DNA of 64,000 nt from Flavobacterium pallidum (GTDB taxonomy: Bacteria; Bacteroidota; Bacteroidia; Flavobacteriales; Flavobacteriaceae), in assembly GCF_003097535.1 (NCBI RefSeq), contig NZ_CP029187.1, positions 3,410,001 through 3,474,000 of the forward strand. The letters are read 5' to 3'. Positions 32,518 to 41,474 of this stretch are shown here, piece by piece. The translations under genes and the position numbers were made by a program. The notes beneath the pieces are model-generated. The model ran no database searches. It saw only the letters and a list, made by a program, of their open reading frames with translations, and was not told where the DNA came from. How positions within the stretch are numbered: position 1 is the stretch's first letter; every line of letters starts with the position of its first letter.

Positions 32518-33504
32518 ATGAAACACCTGACACTATTGGTCCCTGACGGACAAAGCAAACTTTCAAGCATCATATGCACTTATAAAGTATTCCTGAAAGC
32601 CAATGCTTTTTGGAAAAACATCCACGGCAGTGACCGGTTTTCGATCCAGCTCGCGGGGATTTCGGATGAAGTGGAATTCTATGACGGATTGTTCTCCGTA
32701 AAACCGCATGTCAATATTTCTAAGATTGCAAAAACGGACCTGATCATCATGTCCGCACTCAACAACCACGATTATCCGGGATCCATCAGCCGCAATAAAC
32801 CGATTACCGATTGGATCGTGAAGCAGTATAAGGATGGCGCGGCGGTTGCAACCATGTGTACAGGAGCTTTCCTGCTGGCATCTTCAGGATTGCTTGACGG
32901 AAAAAGTTGTTCGACGCATTGGGCTGCCGAAGGAACCTTCCGGGAAATGTTTCCGAAAGTGAATTTACAGACAAACCTGCTCATTACTGACGAAAACGGT
33001 ATTTATACCAATGGCGGGGCCTTTTCATTCCTAAACCTGATTTTATATCTGGTCGAAAAATATTATGACAGGGAAACAGCCATTCTTTGTGCAAAGATGT
33101 TTCAGATTGAAATGGACCGCAACAGCCAGTCACCGTTCATCATGTTTACCGGACAAAAGCAGCATGGCGACGAGATGGTACTGCAGGCACAATCTTACAT
33201 CGAAAACAACCTGCAGGAAAAAATCGTGATGGAACAGCTTGCCGATACCTTTGCTATAGGCCGGCGGAATTTTGACAGGCGTTTTATAAAAGCAACCGGG
33301 AATACTCCGGTGGAGTATGTACAGCGTGTGCGGATAGAGGCCGCAAAAAAAGCGTTTGAGGCCACACGCAAAACGATTAACGAAGTGATGTATGACGTGG
33401 GTTATTCAGATGTAAAGGCATTTCGTGACGTGTTCAGGAAAATTACCGGCATGTCGCCCATTGCCTATCGGGATAAATACAATAAGGAATCGGCTGTTGC
33501 ATAA
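32518..33504 (+). CDS. GlxA-family transcriptional regulator (DJ-1/PfpI domain plus AraC HTH)
   Basis: About 328 aa. The N-terminal DJ-1/PfpI-like domain (KHLTLLVPDGQSKLSSI, AAVATMCTGAFLLASSGLLDGKSCSTHW with the nucleophile-elbow Cys in MCTGAF) is followed by an AraC/XylS DNA-binding domain with two helix-turn-helix units (MEQLADTFAIGRRNFDRRFIKATGNTPVEYVQRVRIEAAKKAFEA, INEVMYDVGYSDVKAFRDVFRKITGMSPIAYRDKY). Start chosen at 32518 because the residues upstream of it fall within the promoter. It diverges from the DinB/SRPBCC operon and may control it; that is inference. Confidence 0.9.
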   Translation: MKHLTLLVPDGQSKLSSIICTYKVFLKANAFWKNIHGSDRFSIQLAGISDEVEFYDGLFSVKPHVNISKIAKTDLIIMSALNNHDYPGSISRNKPITDWIVKQYKDGAAVATMCTGAFLLASSGLLDGKSCSTHWAAEGTFREMFPKVNLQTNLLITDENGIYTNGGAFSFLNLILYLVEKYYDRETAILCAKMFQIEMDRNSQSPFIMFTGQKQHGDEMVLQAQSYIENNLQEKIVMEQLADTFAIGRRNFDRRFIKATGNTPVEYVQRVRIEAAKKAFEATRKTINEVMYDVGYSDVKAFRDVFRKITGMSPIAYRDKYNKESAVA

Positions 33505-33522
33505 TCTTGGGCGGTTTCGGGC

Positions 33523-34104
33523 TTATTTGCTGCAAAGTTTTTCGAAATCCCTCGCATCAGTAACCCTTTTTAGGGATCCGATTACAGCAATCAGGAATTT
33601 CTTTACGTCTTCAAACTCCTGCCCTTCAAATTGGGAACTCGACAGCCCAAATATCTTATCACCTGAAATAACATTGACGAATAACTGTGACTTTACCTGG
33701 TTATCCGGCATCATTGGCAATTCGAACCACCATAGCAACGCTTCCATGCCATTTGACAACAACGGTTTTTCCATCTTGATATCAATCCATTTCCCGAAAA
33801 TACCGGAAAGGTACTCCGCTTCGCTTAAAGCATAACGAACCAGTATTTTCAAATCTTCCGCAGCGCCATTTTCCATATGTTTGGACTTGTCTGCGATAAC
33901 ATTTTGCAACACATAATCGCCTACCGAAATCATAGACTTTCGTTCTGTTTCCTTTGCAAAACCAGACAGTTTTACATACTGGTACGGCTCGTCTTTGGAA
34001 AAAGCCCAGAACGATTGTGTATCATCGCATTTGTAAAGTTGCTGTGCGTTGATTGCCAGGCTCGTGAACAGGGCTGTAAATAGTAAGAATATCTTTATTT
34101 GCAT
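33523..34104 (-). CDS. Secreted protein of unknown function
   Basis: A 193-aa protein with a signal peptide from the ATG at 34104 (QIKIFLLFTALFTSLAINAQQ); an ATG at 34122 would add six residues. The mature part has no motif I recognise (LYKCDDTQSFWAFSKDEPYQYVKLSGFAKETERKSMISVGDYVLQN, FELPMMPDNQVKSQLFVNVISGDKIFGLSSSQFEGQEFEDVKKFLIAVIGSL). It ends 18 nt from the convergent regulator and is probably monocistronic. Likely periplasmic. Function unknown. Confidence 0.78.
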   Translation of the reverse strand: MQIKIFLLFTALFTSLAINAQQLYKCDDTQSFWAFSKDEPYQYVKLSGFAKETERKSMISVGDYVLQNVIADKSKHMENGAAEDLKILVRYALSEAEYLSGIFGKWIDIKMEKPLLSNGMEALLWWFELPMMPDNQVKSQLFVNVISGDKIFGLSSSQFEGQEFEDVKKFLIAVIGSLKRVTDARDFEKLCSK

Positions 34105-34158
34105 CTTTCTGAATGGATTCAAACAAAGATATTCTTTTTATAAAATATTGCAAATGGC

Positions 34159-34536
34159 TTAATTAACGGGTTCCCACAATTGTATTTTATTGCCCTCACC
34201 ATCGAGGATATGTACAAACTTCCCAAAGTCGGAAGCCTCAATGTCGTCTATAATAGTTACGCCTTCACTTTTCAATTGCGCTACCAGCGCCTCAAGATCG
34301 GCAACGCGGTAATTGATCATGAAATCACTGGCTGACGGTTCAAAGTATTTGGTTGTATCCGGGAAAGTGCTCCATGCTGTCGAGCCTTTCTTCTCTGGAT
34401 CGCCTTCTTCGCGCCATTCGAATTTGGCACCCCATGGGCTGCTTTCAATCCCAAGATGTGTTTTATACCATTCATACATCGCTTTTGGGTCTTTTGATTT
34501 AAAGAATACACCCCCGATTCCTGTTACTTTTTTCAT
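34159..34536 (-). CDS. VOC-family (glyoxalase/bleomycin-resistance-like) protein
   Basis: A 125-aa single vicinal-oxygen-chelate domain (GIGGVFFKSKDPKAMYEWYKTHLGIESS, MINYRVADLEALVAQLKSEGVTIIDDIEASDFGKFVHILDGEGNKIQLWEPVN). The terminal IQLWEP glutamate is a usual metal ligand, and no His is seen at the first-strand position, so activity as a glyoxalase is doubtful. It is last in a minus-strand run with the DUF4199 and LuxR genes. Function unknown. Confidence 0.88.
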   Translation of the reverse strand: MKKVTGIGGVFFKSKDPKAMYEWYKTHLGIESSPWGAKFEWREEGDPEKKGSTAWSTFPDTTKYFEPSASDFMINYRVADLEALVAQLKSEGVTIIDDIEASDFGKFVHILDGEGNKIQLWEPVN

Positions 34537-34549
34537 TTTTGTTTATTTT

Positions 34550-35101
34550 TTATTGAATTTGAGCTCCTTCGACTGCTGGTTTCTTCTTAAAAGTTAATGA
34601 GCTAATCAGCGTTACAATCAGGCCTACGGGCAAAATCTCCGCATAAGTCATCATCGCATTAAAAAATGGATTCCTGTACATGATGGCAAATTCCGCCATC
34701 TCTTTTGTTTTAGCATCGATCTTTACCTGGCTCGCACCACTTGCCCTGAGTTCGGCCAGCATGTGTGCTGAATAAGTGTCAATGAAACCCGGAATGAAAT
34801 AAAAGAAGTCAATCAGCCAGGCGACGACATACATCGTTGAGGCGATCAGTACCATCAAAGATCCAATTTTAAAAGCCAGCCCGAAACTGATGACACCGCC
34901 GTTGTGTTTGTCCCTGTAATTCTTAATCCCCACAAACACCAGTGAAAACGCAATCAGCATCGAGGCATACCCGACAACCATACTCGTGCCATAGTCGACG
35001 TTCCCGTTGCAATGGCTTAAATAATTCATTGAAAACAGCATCACAACCGATACGACCGTACCGGCAATCAATCCGTACGTAAGTGTAATTTTTTTCATCA
35101 T
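34550..35101 (-). CDS. DUF4199 membrane protein
   Basis: A 183-aa protein with four membrane segments in the DUF4199 arrangement (LTYGLIAGTVVSVVMLFSM, VGYASMLIAFSLVFVGIKNYRDKHNGGVISFGLAFKIGSLMVLIASTMYVVAWLID, ILPVGLIVTLISSLTF). The motif VGIKNYRDKxxGG is diagnostic of this Bacteroidota family. It is 13 nt before the VOC gene and 108 nt after the LuxR-type gene, all on the same strand. No function is known. Confidence 0.88.
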   Translation of the reverse strand: MMKKITLTYGLIAGTVVSVVMLFSMNYLSHCNGNVDYGTSMVVGYASMLIAFSLVFVGIKNYRDKHNGGVISFGLAFKIGSLMVLIASTMYVVAWLIDFFYFIPGFIDTYSAHMLAELRASGASQVKIDAKTKEMAEFAIMYRNPFFNAMMTYAEILPVGLIVTLISSLTFKKKPAVEGAQIQ

Positions 35102-35209
35102 ATTCGTTTTAAGTTTGGTGCAAATATGTGCATTACCTCATTTTTACCACTCATACTTTCGGCTATTTTTTGCTTTTCATCGATTATTTTTGATACTAAA
35201 GCATCATGA

Positions 35210-35686
35210 TTAAGGAATCAGTTGCAGCCTGCGCGCCTTTTCCACCGCCTGTGTCCTGCGCTTCACGTCCAGTTTTTCAAAAAGATTCTGGATGTGCGTT
35301 TTTACCGTACTTAATGATACGAAAATTTCGCCTGCAATTTCCTGGTTGCTGTGTCCTGCTGCCAAAAGATTCAATATTTCCATTTCACGTTTGCTGAGCT
35401 CGAGTTGCGAGACCAAGGCTGTGTTCAGTGTAAACGCATCATTTTTGACATATACAGGCTTTTCTACGACCACGGTCTGCACTTTCGGTTTGGAGAGTTT
35501 CAGGGCAAGCCAAATTCCCAGTGCGGTAAAAATTACTGCTATAAGCCCTGCATACACCTCGAACGAATGCTCGAAGATGATAAAGCGCAGTTCAAGCCAT
35601 TTTAAAAGAAACATCAGTGCCGCCAGGCTGATGCCGTAAAGGATTATTGAGCGGTATTTGATTAAAAAACCAGTATTGGCTGCCAT
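35210..35686 (-). CDS. Membrane-anchored LuxR-type HTH transcriptional regulator
   Basis: A 158-aa protein with two membrane segments (IILYGISLAALMFLLKWL, VYAGLIAVIFTALGIWLALKL) and a C-terminal LuxR/GerE helix-turn-helix (LSKREMEILNLLAAGHSNQEIAGEIFVSLSTVKTHIQNLFEKLDVKRRTQAVEKARRL). No receiver domain is present, so it may sense the membrane directly or respond to a partner. The ATG at 35686 is favoured; an upstream ATG at 35716 adds ten unconserved residues. Probably regulates or accompanies the downstream DUF4199 gene. Confidence 0.85.
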   Translation of the reverse strand: MAANTGFLIKYRSIILYGISLAALMFLLKWLELRFIIFEHSFEVYAGLIAVIFTALGIWLALKLSKPKVQTVVVEKPVYVKNDAFTLNTALVSQLELSKREMEILNLLAAGHSNQEIAGEIFVSLSTVKTHIQNLFEKLDVKRRTQAVEKARRLQLIP

Positions 35687-35806
35687 GTGGCAAATTTGCA
35701 AAATTTGTAGATACATCAGGTTTTTTAGTCCATATTTTCAAGAATTTCCTGGAAAGAAATTTGCCGTTGTAAAAGCAACATGCAGAGACAGAAAATTATT
35801 TCACTT

Positions 35807-35831
35807 AAAAAAAACCGCCCCTAAAGGCGGT
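35807..35831 (-). terminator. Rho-independent terminator of the T9SS type A gene
   Basis: On the minus strand: ACCGCC, loop TTTAGG, GGCGGT, then eight T. The stem is 6 bp and GC-rich, about 35 nt past the stop codon at 35866. Confidence 0.8.
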
Positions 35832-35865
35832 ATATGATCTGGCAATCAATTGAAATGATAAAAGC

Positions 35866-36810
35866 TTACTGTTTCATTAATTTTCCCTGCTGCGAATAGC
35901 CTTTTTCATCAGTGAGGGTGTAAAAATAGATTCCCGAAGCATAATTCGAAAGGCTGATCGGATGGTCCGGCGTATCGTCATCGATGATTTTCCTGCCATT
36001 GGCATCAAAAACGGAAATTTTGTATCCGCTTAAATCATCGCCTTCGAAGTTAATTTCAGACTGTGCCGGGTTTGGGTACAGTGTAACGCGCTTTTGGGTT
36101 TCGGTCGCTTCAGCAACCGGTGCTTTGCGCTCAAAATTCGCCTCCTTGCAGTCGATGGCAACGGAAGCGATGACGCGGTCCACCAATTTCTCTGAACAGA
36201 TCATCACTTTTTCGCCCGTTAAAAAACTGATTGGAAAGGAACCTGATGTGCCATCGGTATACCTCACAAACACTTTGTAGCAAAGATGGCATGCCGCATC
36301 AAACCGGGTGAATCGTATACAATTCATTTCCCCGCACCTGGTGATTTCATAATTGATGCAGGTGGCCGGTGGAGGCGGTGGTGGAATAGCAGGTGCAGTA
36401 TTCATTTTAAGCGCTGAAACATTGCCATTTATAGCCGTGAGGATGGTTATTTTTGGATCTTGCTCCAGCATCGGATTTGTAAATGAAGTGGTAAACTCCA
36501 CCAACCGGTTGTCTGTGTTGAATATACTGCTGCCTGTTTCATAACTGTCGTAGCCACCCTGTAACTCCGGTGACAGGAAGTAAGAAAGCGCACCGCATGG
36601 CGATATAATCCGGAAGTGTACCGGCGTATCCCATGGTATGGCTCCCGTGGCCGATTGCACATGGCCTGCGGCATCATACACTGTTTCTGAAAAGATCGTT
36701 TTTTTGTCAGGGCTGGTTACCGAGACGGTGCTTCCGCAGCCTGGTTGCCCGTAGGTAAGGCAGGAACAGGCAAGCGCAAGTACAAGCATTGCGTTTGTAA
36801 TGGTTTTCAT
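35866..36810 (-). CDS. Secreted protein with T9SS type A sorting domain
   Basis: A 314-aa protein with a signal peptide (KTITNAMLVLALACSCLTYGQ) and no recognised N-terminal domain. The region includes a proline-rich linker (IPPPPPPATC) and several Cys-containing beta strands (CINYEITRCGEMNCIRFTRFDAACHLCYKVFVRYTDGTSG). The last 75 residues are a type A sorting domain: VTLYPNPAQSEINFEGDDLSGYKISVFDANGRKI, YASGIYFYTL, QQGKLMKQ. Secretion by the type IX system is therefore expected. A terminator follows. Binding target unknown. Confidence 0.88.
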   Translation of the reverse strand: MKTITNAMLVLALACSCLTYGQPGCGSTVSVTSPDKKTIFSETVYDAAGHVQSATGAIPWDTPVHFRIISPCGALSYFLSPELQGGYDSYETGSSIFNTDNRLVEFTTSFTNPMLEQDPKITILTAINGNVSALKMNTAPAIPPPPPPATCINYEITRCGEMNCIRFTRFDAACHLCYKVFVRYTDGTSGSFPISFLTGEKVMICSEKLVDRVIASVAIDCKEANFERKAPVAEATETQKRVTLYPNPAQSEINFEGDDLSGYKISVFDANGRKIIDDDTPDHPISLSNYASGIYFYTLTDEKGYSQQGKLMKQ

Positions 36811-36990
36811 AAAAAGTAGGATTTGAGGATTTTGATGTAAACAGATTTTAGAGTCGCTGTTTAACTAATTCCGACTTTGAGAACATAGGCTTTGCATATT
36901 CAATTGATTATTCGCAATTACGGAAATTAATTTTAAAATAAATTTCAATAATGATAATTTTATTTCTTTGTTATCAACATACTGCCATTG

Positions 36991-37013
36991 AAAAAGGCCA
37001 CCATGGCAGCCTT
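36991..37013 (-). terminator. Possible terminator of the secreted-protein gene
   Basis: On the minus strand AAGGC, then TGCCATGGTG, GCCTTTTTC: a 5-bp outer stem with an inner CCATGG palindrome and five T. It lies 45 nt after the stop at 37058. Confidence 0.5.
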
Positions 37014-37057
37014 AAGTAACAGGTGATTTTCCGAGAAGCACGCAGAAAGATTATGGA

Positions 37058-37690
37058 TTATTCTTTTACAACGATAATAGTGGCCTTAAATCCTGTAGCC
37101 AGGTTCCAGTTTTTCGCAGAAATCACCTCGCCTTTATCATTGTAAACCACCAGTTGGGCGGTATTCGGACCAGACGAACCCTGGTTCAGCGCTTCAAATT
37201 CAATGGTATTGAACCCTGACACCAAAGACAGCTCGAACCCCTGGAACTCACCGCTGAGGGTGACAACAGAGCGCGCAATAATCCCGTTCGAATAAATCCG
37301 GATTTGATCGCCATCAACAAACTCATGATCACGGTACATAATATTGACACTTCCGGAATTGGTCTTGACATCACCGAGGTATTGGTTTTTGCGTATGGCC
37401 TGCTGATCCTCACTCATTGCATTGGCCTTGTTGAGCTTATCTTCGTAAGGCTTGCCCGGATCTACAAACTGCGGTTGGTCCATCATGCCTTTTTTCGGCA
37501 TTTCCATGAATGGTTTGGCTTCTTCAGGCTTTTTATTAAAAATAATTGGTGCTGGCGGTATCGGGTTTGGAGTCGTCGGGGTATTGGTGGTGGTATTGGC
37601 AGGCAGTATCGGCGTAAATTTCCTTCCGACATCACCCTGGGCATAAGCACCCAGACCACAAACCAATAAGATGTACAACATATTTTTCAT
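37058..37690 (-). CDS. Secreted protein with Pro/Thr-rich linker
   Basis: A 210-aa protein with a signal peptide (KNMLYILLVCGLGAYAQ), a linker rich in Thr and Pro (residues about 30-50, TTTNTPTTPNPIPPAP) and a C-terminal domain of beta strands (YLGDVKTNSGSVNIMYRDHEFVDGDQIRIYSNGIIARSVVTL, NTIEFEALNQGSSGPNTAQLVVYNDKGEVISAKNWNLATGFKATIIVVKE). The motif RDHEFVDGDQIRI is shared with conserved flavobacterial secreted proteins I have seen, but I know no function. Likely periplasmic or surface. Confidence 0.78.
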   Translation of the reverse strand: MKNMLYILLVCGLGAYAQGDVGRKFTPILPANTTTNTPTTPNPIPPAPIIFNKKPEEAKPFMEMPKKGMMDQPQFVDPGKPYEDKLNKANAMSEDQQAIRKNQYLGDVKTNSGSVNIMYRDHEFVDGDQIRIYSNGIIARSVVTLSGEFQGFELSLVSGFNTIEFEALNQGSSGPNTAQLVVYNDKGEVISAKNWNLATGFKATIIVVKE

Positions 37691-37750
37691 ACTGACTCAT
37701 AACGCTTAACGATCCGTAAAAGTATAAAATCCCGCAACCGGCAAAAAAAT

Positions 37751-39631
37751 TTACTGCATCACTTTAAAGATAAATGACTCTGATGGATTAATGGCAACAT
37801 CAACGGTACCGATGCCTTTCTCCACAATCAGCTTTACGCCTTCCCTTTGGTATAATTGATCCTGCAGCCTGTAGATGCCATCCGGCAATGCCCAGCTCTG
37901 GATGACATCAGCCGGGATAACCAGGTTAAAATGGCTTCTCGTCACCCATGAAAAATTATTAATGACCAGCAGTTTTTCGTTATCCGACCATCTTACAAAA
38001 GAATAAATGCCTTCGCTGTAACCCTTGGTCTTCTTTCGGTTGATGTTCTGTATATCCTGGTATTTGCCCATCAGCGCGTCGCTCTTGATGGTGAAGTTCA
38101 GCAGCCTCGAGTAAAAATCGCGCAATTGTTTTTCCTCGGGCGATAATTGCCCGCCGTCAAATTCTCCGTTATTCATCCACCGCTGATGGCTTGGTACCCC
38201 AATGTAATCAAAGATGGAAGTGCGTGACGGCTTCCCGAAACCGGCATCCTCATTTCCTGCTTCTCCTACTTCCTGCCCAAAATAAATCATCGTAGGGGAT
38301 GTCCCGACTGTAGCGGAATAAACCATCAGCGGTTTTGCTTTTTCCGGCGTGCCGCCAAATTCGGCATTGGCAACCCTTTGCTCATCATGATTGTCGAGGA
38401 AATGCAGCATATGGTGCTCGATATCGCTTAATCTTCCCTGGATTTCCGCCAAAGGATCAGGAAGGCTTTTTCCCTGAATTACCGCCTTGAGCATATCGTA
38501 GGTCTCCACTTTATCATACAGGTAATCCATCTTGCCGAATTTGATATAATTACGGTATTCTTTCGGATTGTACACTTCCGCCATCAGGAAGGCATCAGGA
38601 TTGCGCATCTTGATGGCCGAATTCATGTAACTCCAGAATTCATACGGAACCATTTCGGCCATATCATAACGGAAACCGTCGACCCCCATTCCTGTCCAAT
38701 ACAGCGCGATATCGCGGAATTTCTTCCAGGAATCCGGCACATCCTTATTCTGCCAGAACCGGTAATGCTCTTGATAAGAGCGATCTGCTAAACCCGCCGG
38801 CAGTTCCGGAAAATCTTTTGTCCCGTCAGGGCGTACGCCATAATTGATTTTTACGGTTTCATACCAATCATCGATATTCGGTTTTGGCTCACGCGAGCCG
38901 TTTCCGGTCCACTTGGCAGGATTTTCGGTGAATTTTCCATCCAGTAACGGATTCTTTTCGCCGTTCAGCGGCTTGTAATGTTCAGAAACCGGCACCTCGA
39001 AAGGCTTTCCGGGAATATAGTAAAAATTGTTGTTGCGCTTATATTCTACTGAGGTATCGTCATCTGCGCCAAAATCCTTCACGCCTTTTGGATTTGATTT
39101 CCCTTCGTATTTACGCGCAATGTGATTCGGTACAATATCAATGATGACTTTCAATCCGTGCTTATGCGTACGTTCAATCAAAGCCTTGAATTCCTGCAGC
39201 CTTTGCGAAGGATCATCGGCAAGGTCCGGATCGACATTATAATAATCCTTGACGGCATAAGGCGAACCGGCACGGCCTTTTACAACATCCGGATCATCGT
39301 TTGAAATGCCATATGCGGTATAGTCAGCCACCATTGCATGGTGCGGCACGCCAGTATACCAGATGTGTGTGACACCGAGCTTCTTAATCTCGGAAAGTGC
39401 CCTGTCTGTAAAATCACTGAATTTCCCTACGCCATTCTGTTCTTTCCTGCCCCATGGCTTATTCGCCGTTTTCTTATTCCCGAACAGGCGTGTAAAAACC
39501 TGGTAAACCACTACCTTCTTTTCAGGCGTGGCGGCTTCAATCCTCTTTTCCGGCATAGATCTGGTCTTTTTATCTTGTGCCGAAACCGTTATTGTAGCGA
39601 TGATCAGGGCAGCAGTGATTAGTTTTTTCAT
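37751..39631 (-). CDS. Secreted alpha-amylase-family glycoside hydrolase (GH13)
   Basis: A 626-aa enzyme with a signal peptide from the ATG at 39631 (KKLITAALIIATITVSAQ). All GH13 conserved regions are visible: I, VIIDIVPNH; II, VDGFRYDMAEM with nucleophile Asp323; III, FLMAEVYNP with acid/base Glu352; IV, FLDNHDEQR with Asp416. The C-terminal beta domain (SDALMGKYQDIQ, YSFVRWSDNEKLLVINNFSW) is normal. It should hydrolyse alpha-1,4-glucans such as starch or maltooligosaccharides in the periplasm. No SusC/SusD or transporter genes are nearby. A palindromic repeat lies upstream, at 39673-39748. Confidence 0.93.
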   Translation of the reverse strand: MKKLITAALIIATITVSAQDKKTRSMPEKRIEAATPEKKVVVYQVFTRLFGNKKTANKPWGRKEQNGVGKFSDFTDRALSEIKKLGVTHIWYTGVPHHAMVADYTAYGISNDDPDVVKGRAGSPYAVKDYYNVDPDLADDPSQRLQEFKALIERTHKHGLKVIIDIVPNHIARKYEGKSNPKGVKDFGADDDTSVEYKRNNNFYYIPGKPFEVPVSEHYKPLNGEKNPLLDGKFTENPAKWTGNGSREPKPNIDDWYETVKINYGVRPDGTKDFPELPAGLADRSYQEHYRFWQNKDVPDSWKKFRDIALYWTGMGVDGFRYDMAEMVPYEFWSYMNSAIKMRNPDAFLMAEVYNPKEYRNYIKFGKMDYLYDKVETYDMLKAVIQGKSLPDPLAEIQGRLSDIEHHMLHFLDNHDEQRVANAEFGGTPEKAKPLMVYSATVGTSPTMIYFGQEVGEAGNEDAGFGKPSRTSIFDYIGVPSHQRWMNNGEFDGGQLSPEEKQLRDFYSRLLNFTIKSDALMGKYQDIQNINRKKTKGYSEGIYSFVRWSDNEKLLVINNFSWVTRSHFNLVIPADVIQSWALPDGIYRLQDQLYQREGVKLIVEKGIGTVDVAINPSESFIFKVMQ

Positions 39632-39672
39632 TTGCAAAATTCGTGTGTTCGATGCAAATATAGGAGAAAGTC

Positions 39673-39748
39673 AGTAAAGTTTGAAAAGTCAGGAAGTCCG
39701 GAAGTTTCGAACTTTCAGCTTCCGGACTTTCGGACTTCGGACTTTACT
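39673..39748. repeat. AAGTCCGGAAG-type palindromic repeat
   Basis: An interrupted palindrome built from AGTAAAGT, AAGTC, AAGTCCGGAAG on the left and CTTCCGGACTT, GGACTT, ACTTTACT on the right. The 11-bp AAGTCCGGAAG (39694-39704)/CTTCCGGACTT (39719-39729) arms are perfect. It lies between divergent genes. Confidence 0.7.
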
Positions 39749-39789
39749 TAATTCTTTCCCAATAAAAATCCCTGTTAACACATTTTACC

Positions 39790-39797
39790 TAAATTTG
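39790..39797 (+). promoter_or_regulatory. -7 promoter box of the OstA-like gene
   Basis: TAAATTTG fits TAnnTTTG and lies 18 nt before the TTG start at 39816. A -33 element is not clear. Confidence 0.4.
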
Positions 39798-39815
39798 GCA
39801 AAAAAATAAATTACG

Positions 39816-41468
39816 TTGAAAAATTACTTTTTCTTCTTTACGTGTTCGCTGCTTTTATTGTCAGTCACATCGGCTTTCGCCCAAAAAGCAAAGCAGATCG
39901 AAGTCGAGTATGCCGATCATTTTGATATCGACGAAGCAAAACTCCCCGATGTGGCGTTGCTGACAGGCCATGTACGCGTAAATCATGACGGTGTGATCAT
40001 GACCTGCAACAAGGCCTATTTCTTCAAAAAAGAAAACTACCTGAAGGCATTTGGCGAATTCCACATGGTACAGGGCGATACCCTGCACATGACGAGTGAT
40101 TACGCTGAATATAACGGCAATATGAAACAGGCTTTTGCCACCGGGAAACCTGTATTGCGTACACCCGATATGACTTTGACGACTGATACGATACACTTCG
40201 ACCGGAACATCCAGCAGGCGTATTACAATTCACCGGGAACCATCGTCAATAAGGAAAATACGCTGAAAAGCAAGTCCGGGCGCTATTATGCGAAAGAAAA
40301 GAAATTCCAGTTCCTGACGGCCGTGACCATTACCAATCCAAAATACGTGATCAAGTCAAATCATCTGGATTATTACAATAATTCCGGACACGCGTATCTT
40401 TTCGGGCCATCCACAATCACAAGTGATAAGGATTATATTTATACGGAAAAAGGCTTTTACGACAACAAAAAAAATGTCGGCCATTTCCTGAATAAATCCT
40501 ACATCCGTTATAAAGACCGGCTTATAGAAGGTGACAGCCTGTATTATGACAGGACCCGGGAATTCGCCTCAGCAAGCCGCAATGTCAAGATTACCGACTC
40601 CATTAATAAAGGACTTGTCAAAGGCCATTATGCGGAAATCTACAAGGCGAAAGACTCGATGTTTGTGACCAAACGCGCTGTAGCCATCAATATTTTGGAA
40701 AATGATTCCGTTTTTATCCACGGAAAAAGATTACTCATTACAGGAAAACCCGAGAACCGCATCCTGCGCGCCTATAACAATGCCCGTTTTTACAAAAGCG
40801 ACATGAGTGGCAAGTGTGATTCCATTCATTCGAGCCAGAAGGATGCACTGACAAAACTGATCGGCAGGCCTGTTATATGGAACGGCAAAAACCAGATGAC
40901 GGGTGATGTGATGCACCTTATCGGAAATAATAACACTGAAAAACTCGATTCATTGAAAGTACTTAACAACGCTTTCATTATTGCAAAAGACACTGTCGGT
41001 ACCGGTTTTAACCAGGTAAAAGGGGTCAATCTTTACGGAAAATTCAAGGACAATAAGCTCGATGAGGCTGATGTGGTCAAAAATACTGAAATCGTGTATT
41101 TCATGCGCAATGACAAACAGGAGCTGATTGGAATCAACAAAAGCGTGAGCAGCCGCATCAACCTGAAGCTGAAGGACAACGAGATCGACGAAATCACGCA
41201 ATTTGACAAGCCCGACAGCGATTTGTATCCCGAAAGCAAATTGCCGGAAAATGCACGGAAACTCCGCGGATTTGTTTGGCGCGAAGACGAACGCATTAAA
41301 TCAAAAGATGACATTTTCCCCGAAGAGGAAAATGAACTCGACGCCAAGATCCAGGCCGAAAAAAAGAAAGCTGACCTCAAACCTGCAGAACCTATGAAGG
41401 TGAGGAAAGAGACGAAGGATTATGACAAGAATCATCCTTCCGAGAGTCGCAGTAAGCAGTCACAGTAG
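39816..41468 (+). CDS. OstA-like (LptA-related) periplasmic protein
   Basis: A 550-aa protein from a TTG start with a signal peptide (KNYFFFFTCSLLLLSVTSAFAQ). The N-terminal third is the OstA/LptA beta-jellyroll repeat (VEYADHFDIDEAKLPDVALLTGHVRVNHDGVIMTCNKAYFF, DYAEYNGNMKQAFATGKPVLRTPDMTLTTDTIHFD), and repeated strands continue through the middle. The C-terminal ~100 residues are charged and probably disordered. OstA-like proteins in Bacteroidota are proposed to bridge LPS transport to the outer membrane. It is 6 nt before a class III aminotransferase gene and is probably co-transcribed with it. Confidence 0.85.
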   Translation: MKNYFFFFTCSLLLLSVTSAFAQKAKQIEVEYADHFDIDEAKLPDVALLTGHVRVNHDGVIMTCNKAYFFKKENYLKAFGEFHMVQGDTLHMTSDYAEYNGNMKQAFATGKPVLRTPDMTLTTDTIHFDRNIQQAYYNSPGTIVNKENTLKSKSGRYYAKEKKFQFLTAVTITNPKYVIKSNHLDYYNNSGHAYLFGPSTITSDKDYIYTEKGFYDNKKNVGHFLNKSYIRYKDRLIEGDSLYYDRTREFASASRNVKITDSINKGLVKGHYAEIYKAKDSMFVTKRAVAINILENDSVFIHGKRLLITGKPENRILRAYNNARFYKSDMSGKCDSIHSSQKDALTKLIGRPVIWNGKNQMTGDVMHLIGNNNTEKLDSLKVLNNAFIIAKDTVGTGFNQVKGVNLYGKFKDNKLDEADVVKNTEIVYFMRNDKQELIGINKSVSSRINLKLKDNEIDEITQFDKPDSDLYPESKLPENARKLRGFVWREDERIKSKDDIFPEEENELDAKIQAEKKKADLKPAEPMKVRKETKDYDKNHPSESRSKQSQ

Positions 41469-41474
41469 GCAGTC

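Noticed and set aside
36353..36544. Frame with poly-Gly near the T9SS type A gene
   Set aside because: It is the antisense of the proline-rich linker (CCA/CCG runs).
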